A DNA stretch of 64,000 nucleotides from Pseudomonadales bacterium (GTDB lineage Bacteria; Pseudomonadota; Gammaproteobacteria; Pseudomonadales; Azotimanducaceae), in the NCBI GenBank assembly GCA_028285415.1, contig JANQPF010000023.1, forward strand, positions 186,001 through 250,000. The letters run 5' to 3'. A program made the translations under genes and the position numbers. The notes beneath the pieces were generated by a model. It made no database searches, was not told the origin of the DNA, and saw only the letters and a list, made by a program, of their open reading frames with translations. Of the stretch, positions 25,444 to 33,793 are shown piece by piece; the stretch's first letter is position 1, and every line of letters begins with the position of its first letter.

Positions 25444-26208
25444 TCAGAGGTCATGCGCCTCCAAGAAATCGAGGACCGCCCGGTTGAAGGCTTCGGGTTG
25501 ATCCATGTTGGCCGCATGTCCGGCATCGGACAGCACCACTTTCGCAGCACCCGGAATCTTGTTGGCCATGTAGTCCGAGGCAGCCAGGAACGGCTCGTCA
25601 TCAGCGCCGACAACCACCAGCGATGGCACGCGAATGTGCGGCAATGACTCGATCACGGCTGACGTGTGCTGCGTCAGCATGTACCGAGCGGCGTACACAA
25701 GCCCCTCGACGTCCGCATGTACGGCACTCGAACGCTCAGCGCTACCGCCCTCGAGCGCAGCCAGGCCCAGGTTGGTAATCTCTTCCGCACGCGCGTGCGC
25801 AGTCTCGTTCCAGGCTTCACGTGGCGCCGTCTTTTTATAGCCTGGTCCACAGTCGATAATCAGGAGACCGCGGGTACGCGCAGGGTGCGCCACGTGAAAC
25901 GCAAGCGACATGTAGCCGCCGAGCGAAAGGCCGCCGATGACCGCATCGGCAAATCCCGCTGCGTCGAGGAGCGCTGCCATATCCGACACGGTAAGCGCCT
26001 CGCTGTAGGCGTTTGCGTCTCGCGGCGAGCCGCTCCGGCCATGCCCTCGCATATCCCAGGTGATGATCGTGTGTTCCCGGCTGAGCGCTTCGAGTTGGTC
26101 ATTCCACATGTCGCCGGTTGCGGAGAATCCATGAGTGAGCAGAATGGCCGGTCCGCGGCCGTGCACTTCGTAATGTATGGGCACACCGTCCCTATCGAGA
26201 TTTGGCAT
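25444..26208 (-). CDS. Alpha/beta hydrolase
   Basis: A 254-residue hydrolase with the full triad: nucleophile Ser in IGGLSLGGYMSLA, Asp in VVVGADDEPF and His in SDAGHAANMDQP. The oxyanion loop is THGFSATGDMW. The start at 26208 is set by GAAGGAGACC; longer readings add a tail without support. No signal peptide, so cytoplasmic. Similar enzymes are lactonases (3-oxoadipate enol-lactonase-like), C-C hydrolases and esterases; a lactonase would fit the Baeyer-Villiger enzyme elsewhere in the window, but the reaction is unproven. Confidence 0.88.
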   Translation of the reverse strand: MPNLDRDGVPIHYEVHGRGPAILLTHGFSATGDMWNDQLEALSREHTIITWDMRGHGRSGSPRDANAYSEALTVSDMAALLDAAGFADAVIGGLSLGGYMSLAFHVAHPARTRGLLIIDCGPGYKKTAPREAWNETAHARAEEITNLGLAALEGGSAERSSAVHADVEGLVYAARYMLTQHTSAVIESLPHIRVPSLVVVGADDEPFLAASDYMANKIPGAAKVVLSDAGHAANMDQPEAFNRAVLDFLEAHDL

Positions 26209-26342
26209 CCAGGTCTCCTTCAGCTCGTGGGGCATCCGGGTCTTCGCTGCCCCTGGGCCTGTCAGCATACCATCAGCACGAGACCGCCTTCCCATTGGCG
26301 GGCTGACACACTACCCTGCCTGACAGCGGGAGGTGCATCGAT

Positions 26343-27695
26343 ATGTTAGAACCGCAGGACAATCCTAATTCAGCAATCATGGTGGACCCGCCCGGCGTCC
26401 TGCGCCGCCTGATGGCGTGGCAGTTTCAGCGGCGCCATGGCACGGCAGCCCGGGAAGCGAGACGCGCCAGACTCGAAGCGAGCCGCCGCAAAGCCGGCGC
26501 TCCGCACGTCGTTGAATACTTCCATCAGCTGGACGATCCCTACTCTCACCTCACGGCACAGGTGCTTGCACAATTCGCCGAACGCTACGACATCGAAGTG
26601 AAACCCTGGCTGGTGCGTGCGGCAGGTGGCAAAAACCAGCCGGAGATGGAGAAGCTGACAGCCTGGGCGCGCCGGGACGCAGGGCTGGTTGCCCCACACT
26701 ACGGACTCGAGTTTCCCGCCGCGGCCGCTGACAGGCCGGACCCGGAATTGACGCTTTTTGCGGCGCGCAAGCTCGCCGACATGCCCGCGGACGCCTTCGT
26801 CGCTCACATCAATGCAGTCAGCAGCGCGCTGTGGTCGGGTGACGCCGGATTTTTTACGGACACGAGCAACGCGTCGGGGGTGAGCGCCGCGCTGGATGAA
26901 GGTTCGAGACGCCGCACCGAGCTAGGCCACTATTCAGGGGCGATGTTCTATTACGCCGGCGAGTGGTACTGGGGGGTCGACAGGCTGTTCCATCTGGAAG
27001 CACGCCTGCGCGAGCTGGACGTCTGCACCGCGCCGACCCAGTCTTTTCTCGTGGAGCGGCCCGCCATCGACGTCCACGGCATCGATGCCAGCCAGCTCGA
27101 ACTGGATTTCTATCCTTCGCTGAACTCTCCTTATACGTCGATCATCTACGATCGCACGCTGGCGATGAAGGCAGCTTGCAACGTGCGCTTTCATCACAAA
27201 CCCGTGTTACCCATGATCATGCGTGGCGTGCCTGCAACGCCTACCAAGGGGAACTACATCATCTTCGATACACAGCGTGAAGCGGACTATTTCAACGTTC
27301 CGTTCGGGCCCATGTTGACCCCCATCGGGACACCAACACGCAACGCCTATTCCCTGCTCCCATGGGCGCGTGATCAAGGTAAAGACGAAGTCCTGATGAG
27401 CTCTCTCCTGCGCCACGCCTTTGCTGAAGGGGTTGCCCTGCACACGAAAGCCGGCATGCGCCGCGCCATCGAGGCGGCGGGGATGGACTGGCAGGAAGCC
27501 TCCCGACAGCTTGGTGACGAAAGCTGGAAGCTGATCGTAGAACGGCACCAGGATGAGATGGTCGAAGGTCTCGGGCTCTGGGGGGTGCCGAGCTACAGGC
27601 TGAGCGGCGGTGGCAAGGCGGACCTCGCGGTGTGGGGACAGGATCGACTGTGGCTCATTGCCGCTGAAATCCGCGAGCGCGCCGCCGCTGGTTGA
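26343..27695 (+). CDS. Tandem DsbA/kappa-GST-like thioredoxin-fold protein
   Basis: A 450-residue protein with two copies of the DsbA-like thioredoxin fold seen in 2-hydroxychromene-2-carboxylate isomerase and kappa-class glutathione transferases. The first copy begins VEYFHQLDDPYSHL (about residue 57), the second LDFYPSLNSPYTSI (about residue 258); both keep the Pro-Tyr-Ser/Thr signature and lack a CxxC. The last part, GLGLWGVPSYRLSGG, is the typical end of this fold, with the cis-proline loop. A tandem arrangement is unusual. GGGAGG lies nine bases before the ATG. It may isomerise or conjugate an aromatic or quinone compound with glutathione; unproven. Confidence 0.8.
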   Translation: MLEPQDNPNSAIMVDPPGVLRRLMAWQFQRRHGTAAREARRARLEASRRKAGAPHVVEYFHQLDDPYSHLTAQVLAQFAERYDIEVKPWLVRAAGGKNQPEMEKLTAWARRDAGLVAPHYGLEFPAAAADRPDPELTLFAARKLADMPADAFVAHINAVSSALWSGDAGFFTDTSNASGVSAALDEGSRRRTELGHYSGAMFYYAGEWYWGVDRLFHLEARLRELDVCTAPTQSFLVERPAIDVHGIDASQLELDFYPSLNSPYTSIIYDRTLAMKAACNVRFHHKPVLPMIMRGVPATPTKGNYIIFDTQREADYFNVPFGPMLTPIGTPTRNAYSLLPWARDQGKDEVLMSSLLRHAFAEGVALHTKAGMRRAIEAAGMDWQEASRQLGDESWKLIVERHQDEMVEGLGLWGVPSYRLSGGGKADLAVWGQDRLWLIAAEIRERAAAG

Positions 27696-27753
27696 GCCGG
27701 CACAATCGAGTGTCGAGCTGCTACAATTTTGCCCCTGATTAGGGGAGAACAAC

Positions 27754-28146
27754 ATGACAACCGCGCTACCTATCACTCTGGTCACCGCCTGCATTCTGGG
27801 CATCATGTTTATCTGGCTGAGCTCGCGAGTCATCGCAGGACGCGTGCGCATGCAGTCACTCATTGGTGACAGCAACAGCGAGGAAATGCTGTTCCTGATG
27901 CGCACGCATGCCAATTTCACCGAGTACACCCCCATTTTCCTCATCATCCTGGGGCTGCTCGAGTATGCGGGTGGAAATGCGACGGCGCTCACTGTCATCG
28001 CCGCTTTGTTTGTCGTTGCGCGGCTGCTGCACGTACCGGGTATGGGACCCGACGCCAACCTCAGGCTGAGGCAGGCTGGCATCATCGGCAGCTTCACCGC
28101 CATCGGTGCCGCCAGTTTTTACGGTCTCTACATCGCCCTGATGTAG
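27754..28146 (+). CDS. MAPEG-family membrane protein
   Basis: A 130-residue protein with four membrane helices. MRTHANFTEYTPIFLIILGLLEY, of which RTHANFTEY is the core, and ARLLHVPGM followed by LRLRQAGIIG match the MAPEG family (membrane-associated proteins in eicosanoid and glutathione metabolism). In bacteria they are glutathione-transferase-like or of unknown role. AGGGGAGAAC precedes the ATG. It follows the thioredoxin-fold gene by 58 bases and precedes a nitroreductase gene by 38, so the three may act together on electrophiles. Confidence 0.88.
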   Translation: MTTALPITLVTACILGIMFIWLSSRVIAGRVRMQSLIGDSNSEEMLFLMRTHANFTEYTPIFLIILGLLEYAGGNATALTVIAALFVVARLLHVPGMGPDANLRLRQAGIIGSFTAIGAASFYGLYIALM

Positions 28147-28184
28147 CTCCGACAGATCAACACACCAACACAGGTTCGCTCACG

Positions 28185-28799
28185 ATGACACAAGCGTTTT
28201 CCCTGCAGGAAGCCATCTACAACTGCCGTGCGATGCGGCGAATCAAGTCCGACGACGTTCCCGAGGAAATGCTCGTGCAGCTCATCGACGCGGCCAATCA
28301 GGCGCCGTCCGGCTCCAACTCACAGAAAGCACGCTGGGTTGTGGTGCGTGATCCTGCAGTCAAGCAACAGCTTGCTGAGCAGAATCGGATCCATGCGGCA
28401 CCTTACATACAGCCTAATCTCGACAATCCAGCCTCGGACAAGCAGAAACGCATGCTGGATGCCGTCGTCTGGCAGATGGATCACATGCACGAGATACCGG
28501 CTTTGATCGTCGCCTGCTTCGACTATCCGGAGAAGGTGGACGGCCTTGGCGTCTATCGCAGCGCAGGATCGGTGTGGCCGGGCATTCAGAACTTGTTGCT
28601 GACCGCGCGCGCTCTGGGATTGGGTGCGGCACCGACCACCCTTGCACTCAGGGATCAGGACGCCGTGCGCGAGATTCTGAACCTGCCGGAGACTTTCGCG
28701 GCGCTGTGCCTCATTCCCGTGGGCTACCCGATGGGTAAATTCGGGCCCGTCAGCCGCAGTCCCGTCAGCGACATCATGCGTTTTGACCGTTGGGATTGA
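28185..28799 (+). CDS. Nitroreductase-family flavoprotein
   Basis: A 204-residue FMN-dependent protein. RAMRRIKSDDVPEEMLVQLIDAANQAPSGSNSQ (here in part: NQAPSGSNSQ) is the FMN-phosphate loop, and GLGAAPTTLAL with the closing PMGKFGPVSR are further family marks. Members reduce nitro groups, quinones or enones, or dehydrogenate flavins, with NAD(P)H. Its place in the plus-strand run after the MAPEG gene suggests redox handling of a xenobiotic or pathway intermediate. Exact reaction unknown. Confidence 0.88.
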   Translation: MTQAFSLQEAIYNCRAMRRIKSDDVPEEMLVQLIDAANQAPSGSNSQKARWVVVRDPAVKQQLAEQNRIHAAPYIQPNLDNPASDKQKRMLDAVVWQMDHMHEIPALIVACFDYPEKVDGLGVYRSAGSVWPGIQNLLLTARALGLGAAPTTLALRDQDAVREILNLPETFAALCLIPVGYPMGKFGPVSRSPVSDIMRFDRWD

Positions 28800-28815
28800 A
28801 GCCGCTACGCGGGCG

Positions 28816-29052
28816 TCAGTGTTCGGTCCAATAGGCAATGAACTCGTCGAAGTCGATGGTACCGTTACCGTTCTGATCCACTTCGGCGAAGCCGATTGAG
28901 ATTTCCTCGGCGCTCACCTCGGAGCCCAGGTTTTTGAGCAGAGCGGCGAACTCTGATTTCTGTATGCGCCCGTCCTGGTCGGTGTCGCAGTTGCTGAAAA
29001 ATTCCTGCAACTCTGCCCGTTCTTCTACGTCAATTTCCCTTGTCACGTCCAC
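28816..29052 (-). CDS. Small EF-hand calcium-binding protein
   Basis: A 78-residue protein with two clear EF-hand loops, DTDQDGRIQKSE and DQNGNGTIDFDE, each with acidic residues at loop positions 1, 3, 5 and 12. It has no signal peptide or membrane segment, so it resembles a half-calmodulin in the cytoplasm. The GTG at 29052 is the outermost start; a second GTG six bases later (29046) has a better placed CGGAG ribosome site. It is convergent with the nitroreductase gene. Likely a calcium sensor or buffer; partner unknown. Confidence 0.85.
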   Translation of the reverse strand: MDVTREIDVEERAELQEFFSNCDTDQDGRIQKSEFAALLKNLGSEVSAEEISIGFAEVDQNGNGTIDFDEFIAYWTEH

Positions 29053-29191
29053 TCCGGATGAATCTCTCCACGCAGTCTATGTCTTTCCGAGCGCCCGGCA
29101 ACCCCTGCTCGTGTTTTTCATTACCTGCGACGTAATTGGCATCATTTCGTATTAGACGACAATACGACCATCACACCCATTGGAAAAACCC

Positions 29192-29506
29192 ATGTCCCGC
29201 AAAACTCTGGCTATCGTTCTGCTCGTGCCCTTCCTTTTACTCACCGCTTACGCCGTCTGGGAAGTTGGCGCGGTTGGCATCTTCGTCTATCAACTCCAGA
29301 GCTCAGCCGGTTGGCAGGTGTTCGCGGACCTCGTGATTTCCCTGGTTCTGGTGCTGACCTATCTGGTACCCCAGGCCCGGCGCGATGGCCGCAATCCCTG
29401 GCCGTGGGTGGTGGCAACGCTCTTTGTGGGCGTCATCAGTCCGCTCTTGTACTACGCTACCGACAAAGCGCAGCGCGGCGAGTCCCCTGACGCACGGACC
29501 GCCTGA
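29192..29506 (+). CDS. Small membrane protein, DUF2834-like
   Basis: A 104-residue protein with three hydrophobic segments. The first reads KTLAIVLLVPFLLLTAYAVW, a second lies around FADLVISLVLVLTYLV, a third around WVVATLFVGVISPLLYY. ARRDGRNPWPW between them resembles DUF2834 and similar bacterial membrane proteins of unknown role. I start at the ATG at 29192, which has GGAAAA upstream, not the TTG at 29180. It stands alone between the EF-hand and P450 genes. Confidence 0.7.
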   Translation: MSRKTLAIVLLVPFLLLTAYAVWEVGAVGIFVYQLQSSAGWQVFADLVISLVLVLTYLVPQARRDGRNPWPWVVATLFVGVISPLLYYATDKAQRGESPDARTA

Positions 29507-29593
29507 GACGCGACGGGATCGGCACGGTTTCACTCTCATCTCACCGCGCTTCTGGCATAGTACGTCCAGACTATCAGCAAGAAGAAGCGAACG

Positions 29594-30916
29594 ATGTCCG
29601 AAAGACCGCAGCAACCCGACTTTGACCGCGAGGTTTCCAACGCTGAAACCCGCGAAAAGTGGCGCCTTGCCGAAAACGCAGATCCAGCGACGGTAGGGGT
29701 TGCGCAGCTCGATCCCGGCAACGGCTACTGGTTCGAGCAGGACAAAGAGCTGCAGGTCTTCGACCGCCTGCGCGCGGAAGATCCCGTGCACTTCACAGAG
29801 GACAGCATGTTCGGCCCGTACTGGTCGCTGACGAAGTTCGATGACGTCAAATACGTCGATACCCACCAGCAGCTCTTTTCTTCCGACATCATGAATGGCG
29901 GTATCCGCCTTGGTGGCCGTCCACTGCAGGAGCCACCACCGGATATGTTCCACCTGCCGATGTTCATCATGCAGGATCAGCCGCTGCACGATGAGCAGCG
30001 CAAAGTGGTTGCGCCCATGTTCACGCCGACCCATCTTGCGGAGCTTGGCGTTCTCATTCGCGAACGTGCTCAAGACATACTCGACAACCTGCCGACGGAC
30101 GAAACGTTCAACTGGGTGCGGGAGGTGTCCGTCGAGCTCACCGGCCGCATGCTGGCAACGCTTTTTGACGTGCCGCAGGATGACCGGCACCTCTTGATTC
30201 ACTGGTCCGACACGGTAGAACGCATCGGCGACCCGGACTACTTCGAGACCCCGGCGGAGGGTTTCGCCGAAATCTGGAAGTGTTTCGAATACTTCAACGA
30301 AGTCTGGCAGACGCGGCAGAAAGGCGAGCCGGGCAGAGACTTGATCTCTTTCCTCGCCCACGGGGAGTCCACGAAAAACATGGCGCCCAACGAATTTCTG
30401 GGTAATGTGCTCCTGCTCATCGTCGGCGGCAACGACACAACGCGCAACTCCATCAGCGCCGGGGTGCAGGCACTGAACCAACACCCGGATCAGTATGACA
30501 AGCTGCGCGACAGGCCGGATCTCATACCCAACATGGTCTCTGAGATCATCCGCTGGCAATCGCCCGTCGCGCACATGTGCCGCACGGCCATGGAAGACGT
30601 CGAGATTCGCGGCAAGACCATCAAAAAGTGGGACAAGGTTGCCATCTGGTATCTGTCAGGTAACCGCGATGACGAGCACTTCGATCGTCCAGATGAGCTC
30701 ATCATCGATCGTCCCAACGCCCGCCAGCACCTCTCCTTCGGCTACGGTATCCACCGGTGCCTCGGCAATCGCCTGGCAGAGATGCAGCTGCGCATCTTGT
30801 GGGAGGAAATCATGCAGCGCTTCGAGCAGGTGGAACTTGTCGGCGAGCCGAAGTTTCTCAATTCGAGCTTTATCCGCGGAATTACGGACCTGCCCGTGAG
30901 GCTGCACCCCAAGTAG
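29594..30916 (+). CDS. Cytochrome P450, CYP153-like
   Basis: A 440-residue soluble P450. The heme cysteine is Cys389 in FGYGIHRCLGNRLAE, the I-helix is GGNDTTRN and the ExxR motif is EIIRW. PNMVSEIIRWQSPVAHMCR, YLSGNRDDEHF and IIDRPNARQHLSFGYG closely follow the CYP153 family, which hydroxylates the ends of alkanes and similar chains. The ferredoxin and ferredoxin reductase that usually accompany CYP153 are not next to it. Two secreted proteins of the GRW-GDTL family follow. The family assignment is from remembered motifs and not an alignment. It probably hydroxylates a hydrophobic chain or terpenoid in the cytoplasm. Confidence 0.88.
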   Translation: MSERPQQPDFDREVSNAETREKWRLAENADPATVGVAQLDPGNGYWFEQDKELQVFDRLRAEDPVHFTEDSMFGPYWSLTKFDDVKYVDTHQQLFSSDIMNGGIRLGGRPLQEPPPDMFHLPMFIMQDQPLHDEQRKVVAPMFTPTHLAELGVLIRERAQDILDNLPTDETFNWVREVSVELTGRMLATLFDVPQDDRHLLIHWSDTVERIGDPDYFETPAEGFAEIWKCFEYFNEVWQTRQKGEPGRDLISFLAHGESTKNMAPNEFLGNVLLLIVGGNDTTRNSISAGVQALNQHPDQYDKLRDRPDLIPNMVSEIIRWQSPVAHMCRTAMEDVEIRGKTIKKWDKVAIWYLSGNRDDEHFDRPDELIIDRPNARQHLSFGYGIHRCLGNRLAEMQLRILWEEIMQRFEQVELVGEPKFLNSSFIRGITDLPVRLHPK

Positions 30917-30973
30917 CGCCGCGCACGGTGTCACCGTGCTAAGCTCCCCCTGGATCGTTTGCGGGGGGAGCGC

Positions 30974-31759
30974 TTGAACCGTCTCATTCTCTTTGTTTTG
31001 AGCTGCCTGGTCAGCGGCACTGCAGCCGCCGCAGAGCTGCCTCGCGACGCGTGGGGCAAACCCGACATGAACGGCATCTGGCAGGCACAGGACAGCGCGC
31101 ATCTGAATATCGAGCCGCACCCGGCATACGCGGGCGCCGGCGAGAAACCGGACGCTTTTACCGCCGCTCGCGGCGGTCTGGGTATCGTCAAGGGCGGCAC
31201 TATCCCTTATCAACCCGCCGCACGGGAACAGCAGCGCAGCAACTTCGAAGCACGCGCGCAGCTGGACCCCGCGCGCCGGTGCTTCCTGCCGGGCGTACCG
31301 CGGGCGAACTATATGCCTTATCCGCTGCAACTCGTGCAGACGAAAGACCACGTGTTCATCGCCTACGAGTTTGCGCAGGCCAGCCGCACCATCTACCTGG
31401 ACAAGGCCGGATTCGAAGCGCCGGTAGACACCTGGATGGGTCACTCCCTCGGCCGCTGGGAAGGTGACACGCTGATCGTCGACGTGACTGCGCAGGTCGG
31501 TGACACTTGGCTCGACCGCGCCGGCAATCACCACAGCGGCGCGCTGGTGGTCGAAGAGCGTTACACGCTGGAATCCCCTTATCACCTGCGGTACGAAGCA
31601 ACGCTCGAGGATCCGGCGGTGTACACCAGGCCATGGACATTGAGCGTGCTGCTCTACAAAAACATGGATGCCAACGCACAACTCCTCGACTTCAAATGCG
31701 TCGAGTTCGTCGAAGAGCTGATGTACGGCCATCTGAGCAAGGAATCTGACGATGAATAA
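30974..31759 (+). CDS. Secreted protein of unknown function, GKPD/GRWEGDTL family (paralog 2)
   Basis: A 261-residue exported protein. It has a signal peptide (LILFVLSCLVSGTAAAA), WGKPDMNGIWQ near the N-terminus, and HSLGRWEGDTLIVDV in the second half. These are the same blocks as at 3106 and 31752, but the C-terminal CHEGNY block is missing here (FKCVEFVEELMYG stands in its place), so it is the divergent member. I use the TTG at 30974, which has GGGGGAG five bases upstream. It overlaps the next gene by eight bases and follows the CYP153-like gene by 57, so all three may be one operon. Function unknown. Confidence 0.75.
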   Translation: MNRLILFVLSCLVSGTAAAAELPRDAWGKPDMNGIWQAQDSAHLNIEPHPAYAGAGEKPDAFTAARGGLGIVKGGTIPYQPAAREQQRSNFEARAQLDPARRCFLPGVPRANYMPYPLQLVQTKDHVFIAYEFAQASRTIYLDKAGFEAPVDTWMGHSLGRWEGDTLIVDVTAQVGDTWLDRAGNHHSGALVVEERYTLESPYHLRYEATLEDPAVYTRPWTLSVLLYKNMDANAQLLDFKCVEFVEELMYGHLSKESDDE

Positions 31760-32714
31760 GCTGATAGGTTTCCTGCTGGTCCTGAGCACCGGCAACGCCG
31801 TCGCCGAAGCTCCCAGAACGCCCTGGGGGTCACCGGATCTACAGGGCGTCTGGACCACGGCCACGCTCACGCCGCTGGAGCGACCCGACGAGCTTGCTGA
31901 CAAGGCGAGCCTTACGGAAGACGAGCGCGCGGCGCTCGAAACCCAGGCTGAGGCGCGTTGGGAGGCAATGGAAGAAGCCCCACCCCCGGGCAGCGTCGGC
32001 GGCTACAACCGAGAGTGGCTGGATCCGGGCATGAAGGCATTGAGCGACGGGCGCGTTGCTTTGATTGTCGATCCGGCCGACGGCCGCATCCCGTGGCGCC
32101 CGGAAGCGAAAGCAGCGTCAGATGCCCAGCGCGCCCGATATGGCGTGGGACCGTTCAACACGTTCGCTGATCTCGATACCGGAGAACGGTGCCTTTCCGA
32201 CGGCGTCACCATGGCGCCCCTGCAACCCTACAACATGAACTTTCAGATCTTCCAGACGGAAGATCACCTGGTCATCAACCACGAGATGTATCACGAGTAC
32301 CGCATCATCCCGCTGGATGGCCGTCCCTCGATTCCGCAAAGCGTTGGCCAATGGCTCGGGGACGCTCGCGGCCGCTGGGAAGATGACACGCTGGTGATCG
32401 AATCCGGCGGATTTGCGGACAAGCGCGACTACTACTGGGCATGGCCCTGGCGCGCCGCCCGGCCGGGGCTGAAGATCACGGAACGCCTCACCCGCATCGA
32501 TGAGACCACCATCGACTACGTGTTCACGGTGGAAGATCCGGAAAGCTTCACACAGTCGTGGACGGTATCAGCCCCCATGACAACCGACCAGGCATCGCGT
32601 GGTGTCACCGCCGGCCCGCTATTCGAATACGCATGCCACGAAGGCAACTATGCCCTGCCCAACGTGCTGCGCGGCGCGCGCCTCGCCGAGGAACTCGCAG
32701 CTCAGGGAGACTAG
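31752..32714 (+). CDS. Secreted protein of unknown function, SPDLQG/GRWEDDTL family (paralog 3)
   Basis: A 320-residue exported protein with a signal peptide (LIGFLLVLSTGNAVA), WGSPDLQGVWTTATLTPLERP after it, GDARGRWEDDTLVIES in the middle and YACHEGNYALPNVLRGARL at the end. It is closest to the protein at 3106: both share TLTPL(N/E)RP and the C-terminal CHEGNY block. Its ATG lies inside the end of the preceding paralog, so the two are translationally coupled. Paired paralogs next to a P450 suggest a periplasmic role in the same substrate path. I cannot name the fold. Confidence 0.75.
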   Translation: MNKLIGFLLVLSTGNAVAEAPRTPWGSPDLQGVWTTATLTPLERPDELADKASLTEDERAALETQAEARWEAMEEAPPPGSVGGYNREWLDPGMKALSDGRVALIVDPADGRIPWRPEAKAASDAQRARYGVGPFNTFADLDTGERCLSDGVTMAPLQPYNMNFQIFQTEDHLVINHEMYHEYRIIPLDGRPSIPQSVGQWLGDARGRWEDDTLVIESGGFADKRDYYWAWPWRAARPGLKITERLTRIDETTIDYVFTVEDPESFTQSWTVSAPMTTDQASRGVTAGPLFEYACHEGNYALPNVLRGARLAEELAAQGD

Positions 32715-33727
32715 CCGGGTTTGCGACCCGTGATGCGCGTCAGGGTCTGGGGGATGAATTCGTTGGCGCTGACGTTCTGGAATCCAGCCGTCTCGAGGTA
32801 GCCAACGCATTCCTCCACGGTATGCGCAAGCCCCGTCGAATGGCTGACCGCTTCCGCCAGACCCCATAGCGCAGGCGCAAGCGGGCCGCTACGGTCCGCA
32901 TCGATCGTCTCACCAATGAGGTGAAATTCACCCCCGGGGAGCAGCGCGTCGTACACTCGCTGCACGACCCCACCGATGATGTCGCGACTGTACTGGGGTA
33001 GATTGGACGCCATGATGGCCACGTCCGCATCCCGGGGCAGCGGATCTTTCGTGAAATCGCACGCCGACGCGATGACCCGGTCAGCAACGCCGTTTTCGGC
33101 GATGAACTCCCGGGTCACCTCAACCACTGCCGGGAGGTCCAGCACTTCTGCTTGCAGACCCGCGTGAAGCTTCGCACCGACGATACAGTAACAGCCGGAA
33201 CCGCCACCCAGGTCCATGATCTTGGTGCGTCCACCCAGATCCACCTGTTTGTGAAAGCGCCTGGCGGCACCCATGCCAACAGAGTAGGTTGCTTCGTGAT
33301 ATCGCCGCGCTGCCGGCACATCGAAGCTGTCGTCGTAGCGGCCGAGCACGCGTTGCTCTTCGGCCCGCACCCTGAGATGGCGGGTCAGCTCCCCCCAGTC
33401 GGGCCAGCGCGGTTTGCTGAAGAGCATCCAGGCGCCGGCATAGCTCGGTGAATCCTCCACGAGAAAGCGGGCTACGTCCGGCGCGTTTGCAAACGTATCG
33501 CCCTCACGGGAAATCAGGTCCATGGCAGCCAGTGCCGTGAGGAGGCGCTCGGCGTTGACGGTCTCTATCTCGAGCGTGGCCGCCACCGCCGCAACGCTCT
33601 TGCTGCCGCGTTCAATGGCGGTAAACACGCCAAGCTCTATCGCACTGAAGAGCGCTGCCGACTCCCAGAACGCCTTGCTCACCCGCTGCAAACGCACGGT
33701 ATCTACCCTGGGCTGCGAATCCGGCAT
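32711..33727 (-). CDS. SAM-dependent O-methyltransferase (two-domain type)
   Basis: A 338-residue methyltransferase with an N-terminal winged-helix dimerisation domain (FSAIELGVFTAIERG, residues about 25-40) and a C-terminal SAM fold: motif I is IMDLGGGSGCYCI, followed by VLDLPAVVEVTREFI and DVAIMASNLPQYS. This layout is that of plant-type and bacterial small-molecule O-methyltransferases and of demethylating relatives. Its stop overlaps the convergent secreted-protein gene by four bases, and it is divergent from an SDR gene. Substrate unknown. Confidence 0.88.
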   Translation of the reverse strand: MPDSQPRVDTVRLQRVSKAFWESAALFSAIELGVFTAIERGSKSVAAVAATLEIETVNAERLLTALAAMDLISREGDTFANAPDVARFLVEDSPSYAGAWMLFSKPRWPDWGELTRHLRVRAEEQRVLGRYDDSFDVPAARRYHEATYSVGMGAARRFHKQVDLGGRTKIMDLGGGSGCYCIVGAKLHAGLQAEVLDLPAVVEVTREFIAENGVADRVIASACDFTKDPLPRDADVAIMASNLPQYSRDIIGGVVQRVYDALLPGGEFHLIGETIDADRSGPLAPALWGLAEAVSHSTGLAHTVEECVGYLETAGFQNVSANEFIPQTLTRITGRKPG

Positions 33728-33793
33728 GGCATCCCCTCCCCCATCTGATCAGGACGCGTATTATGACATCGATTGAAGTTGCTGGAGGTTGTC

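Noticed and set aside
29303-30574. Long open frame opposite the CYP153-like gene
   Set aside because: Same reason: a shadow frame over a well-supported P450 gene, with a low-complexity Arg/His/Val-rich product.
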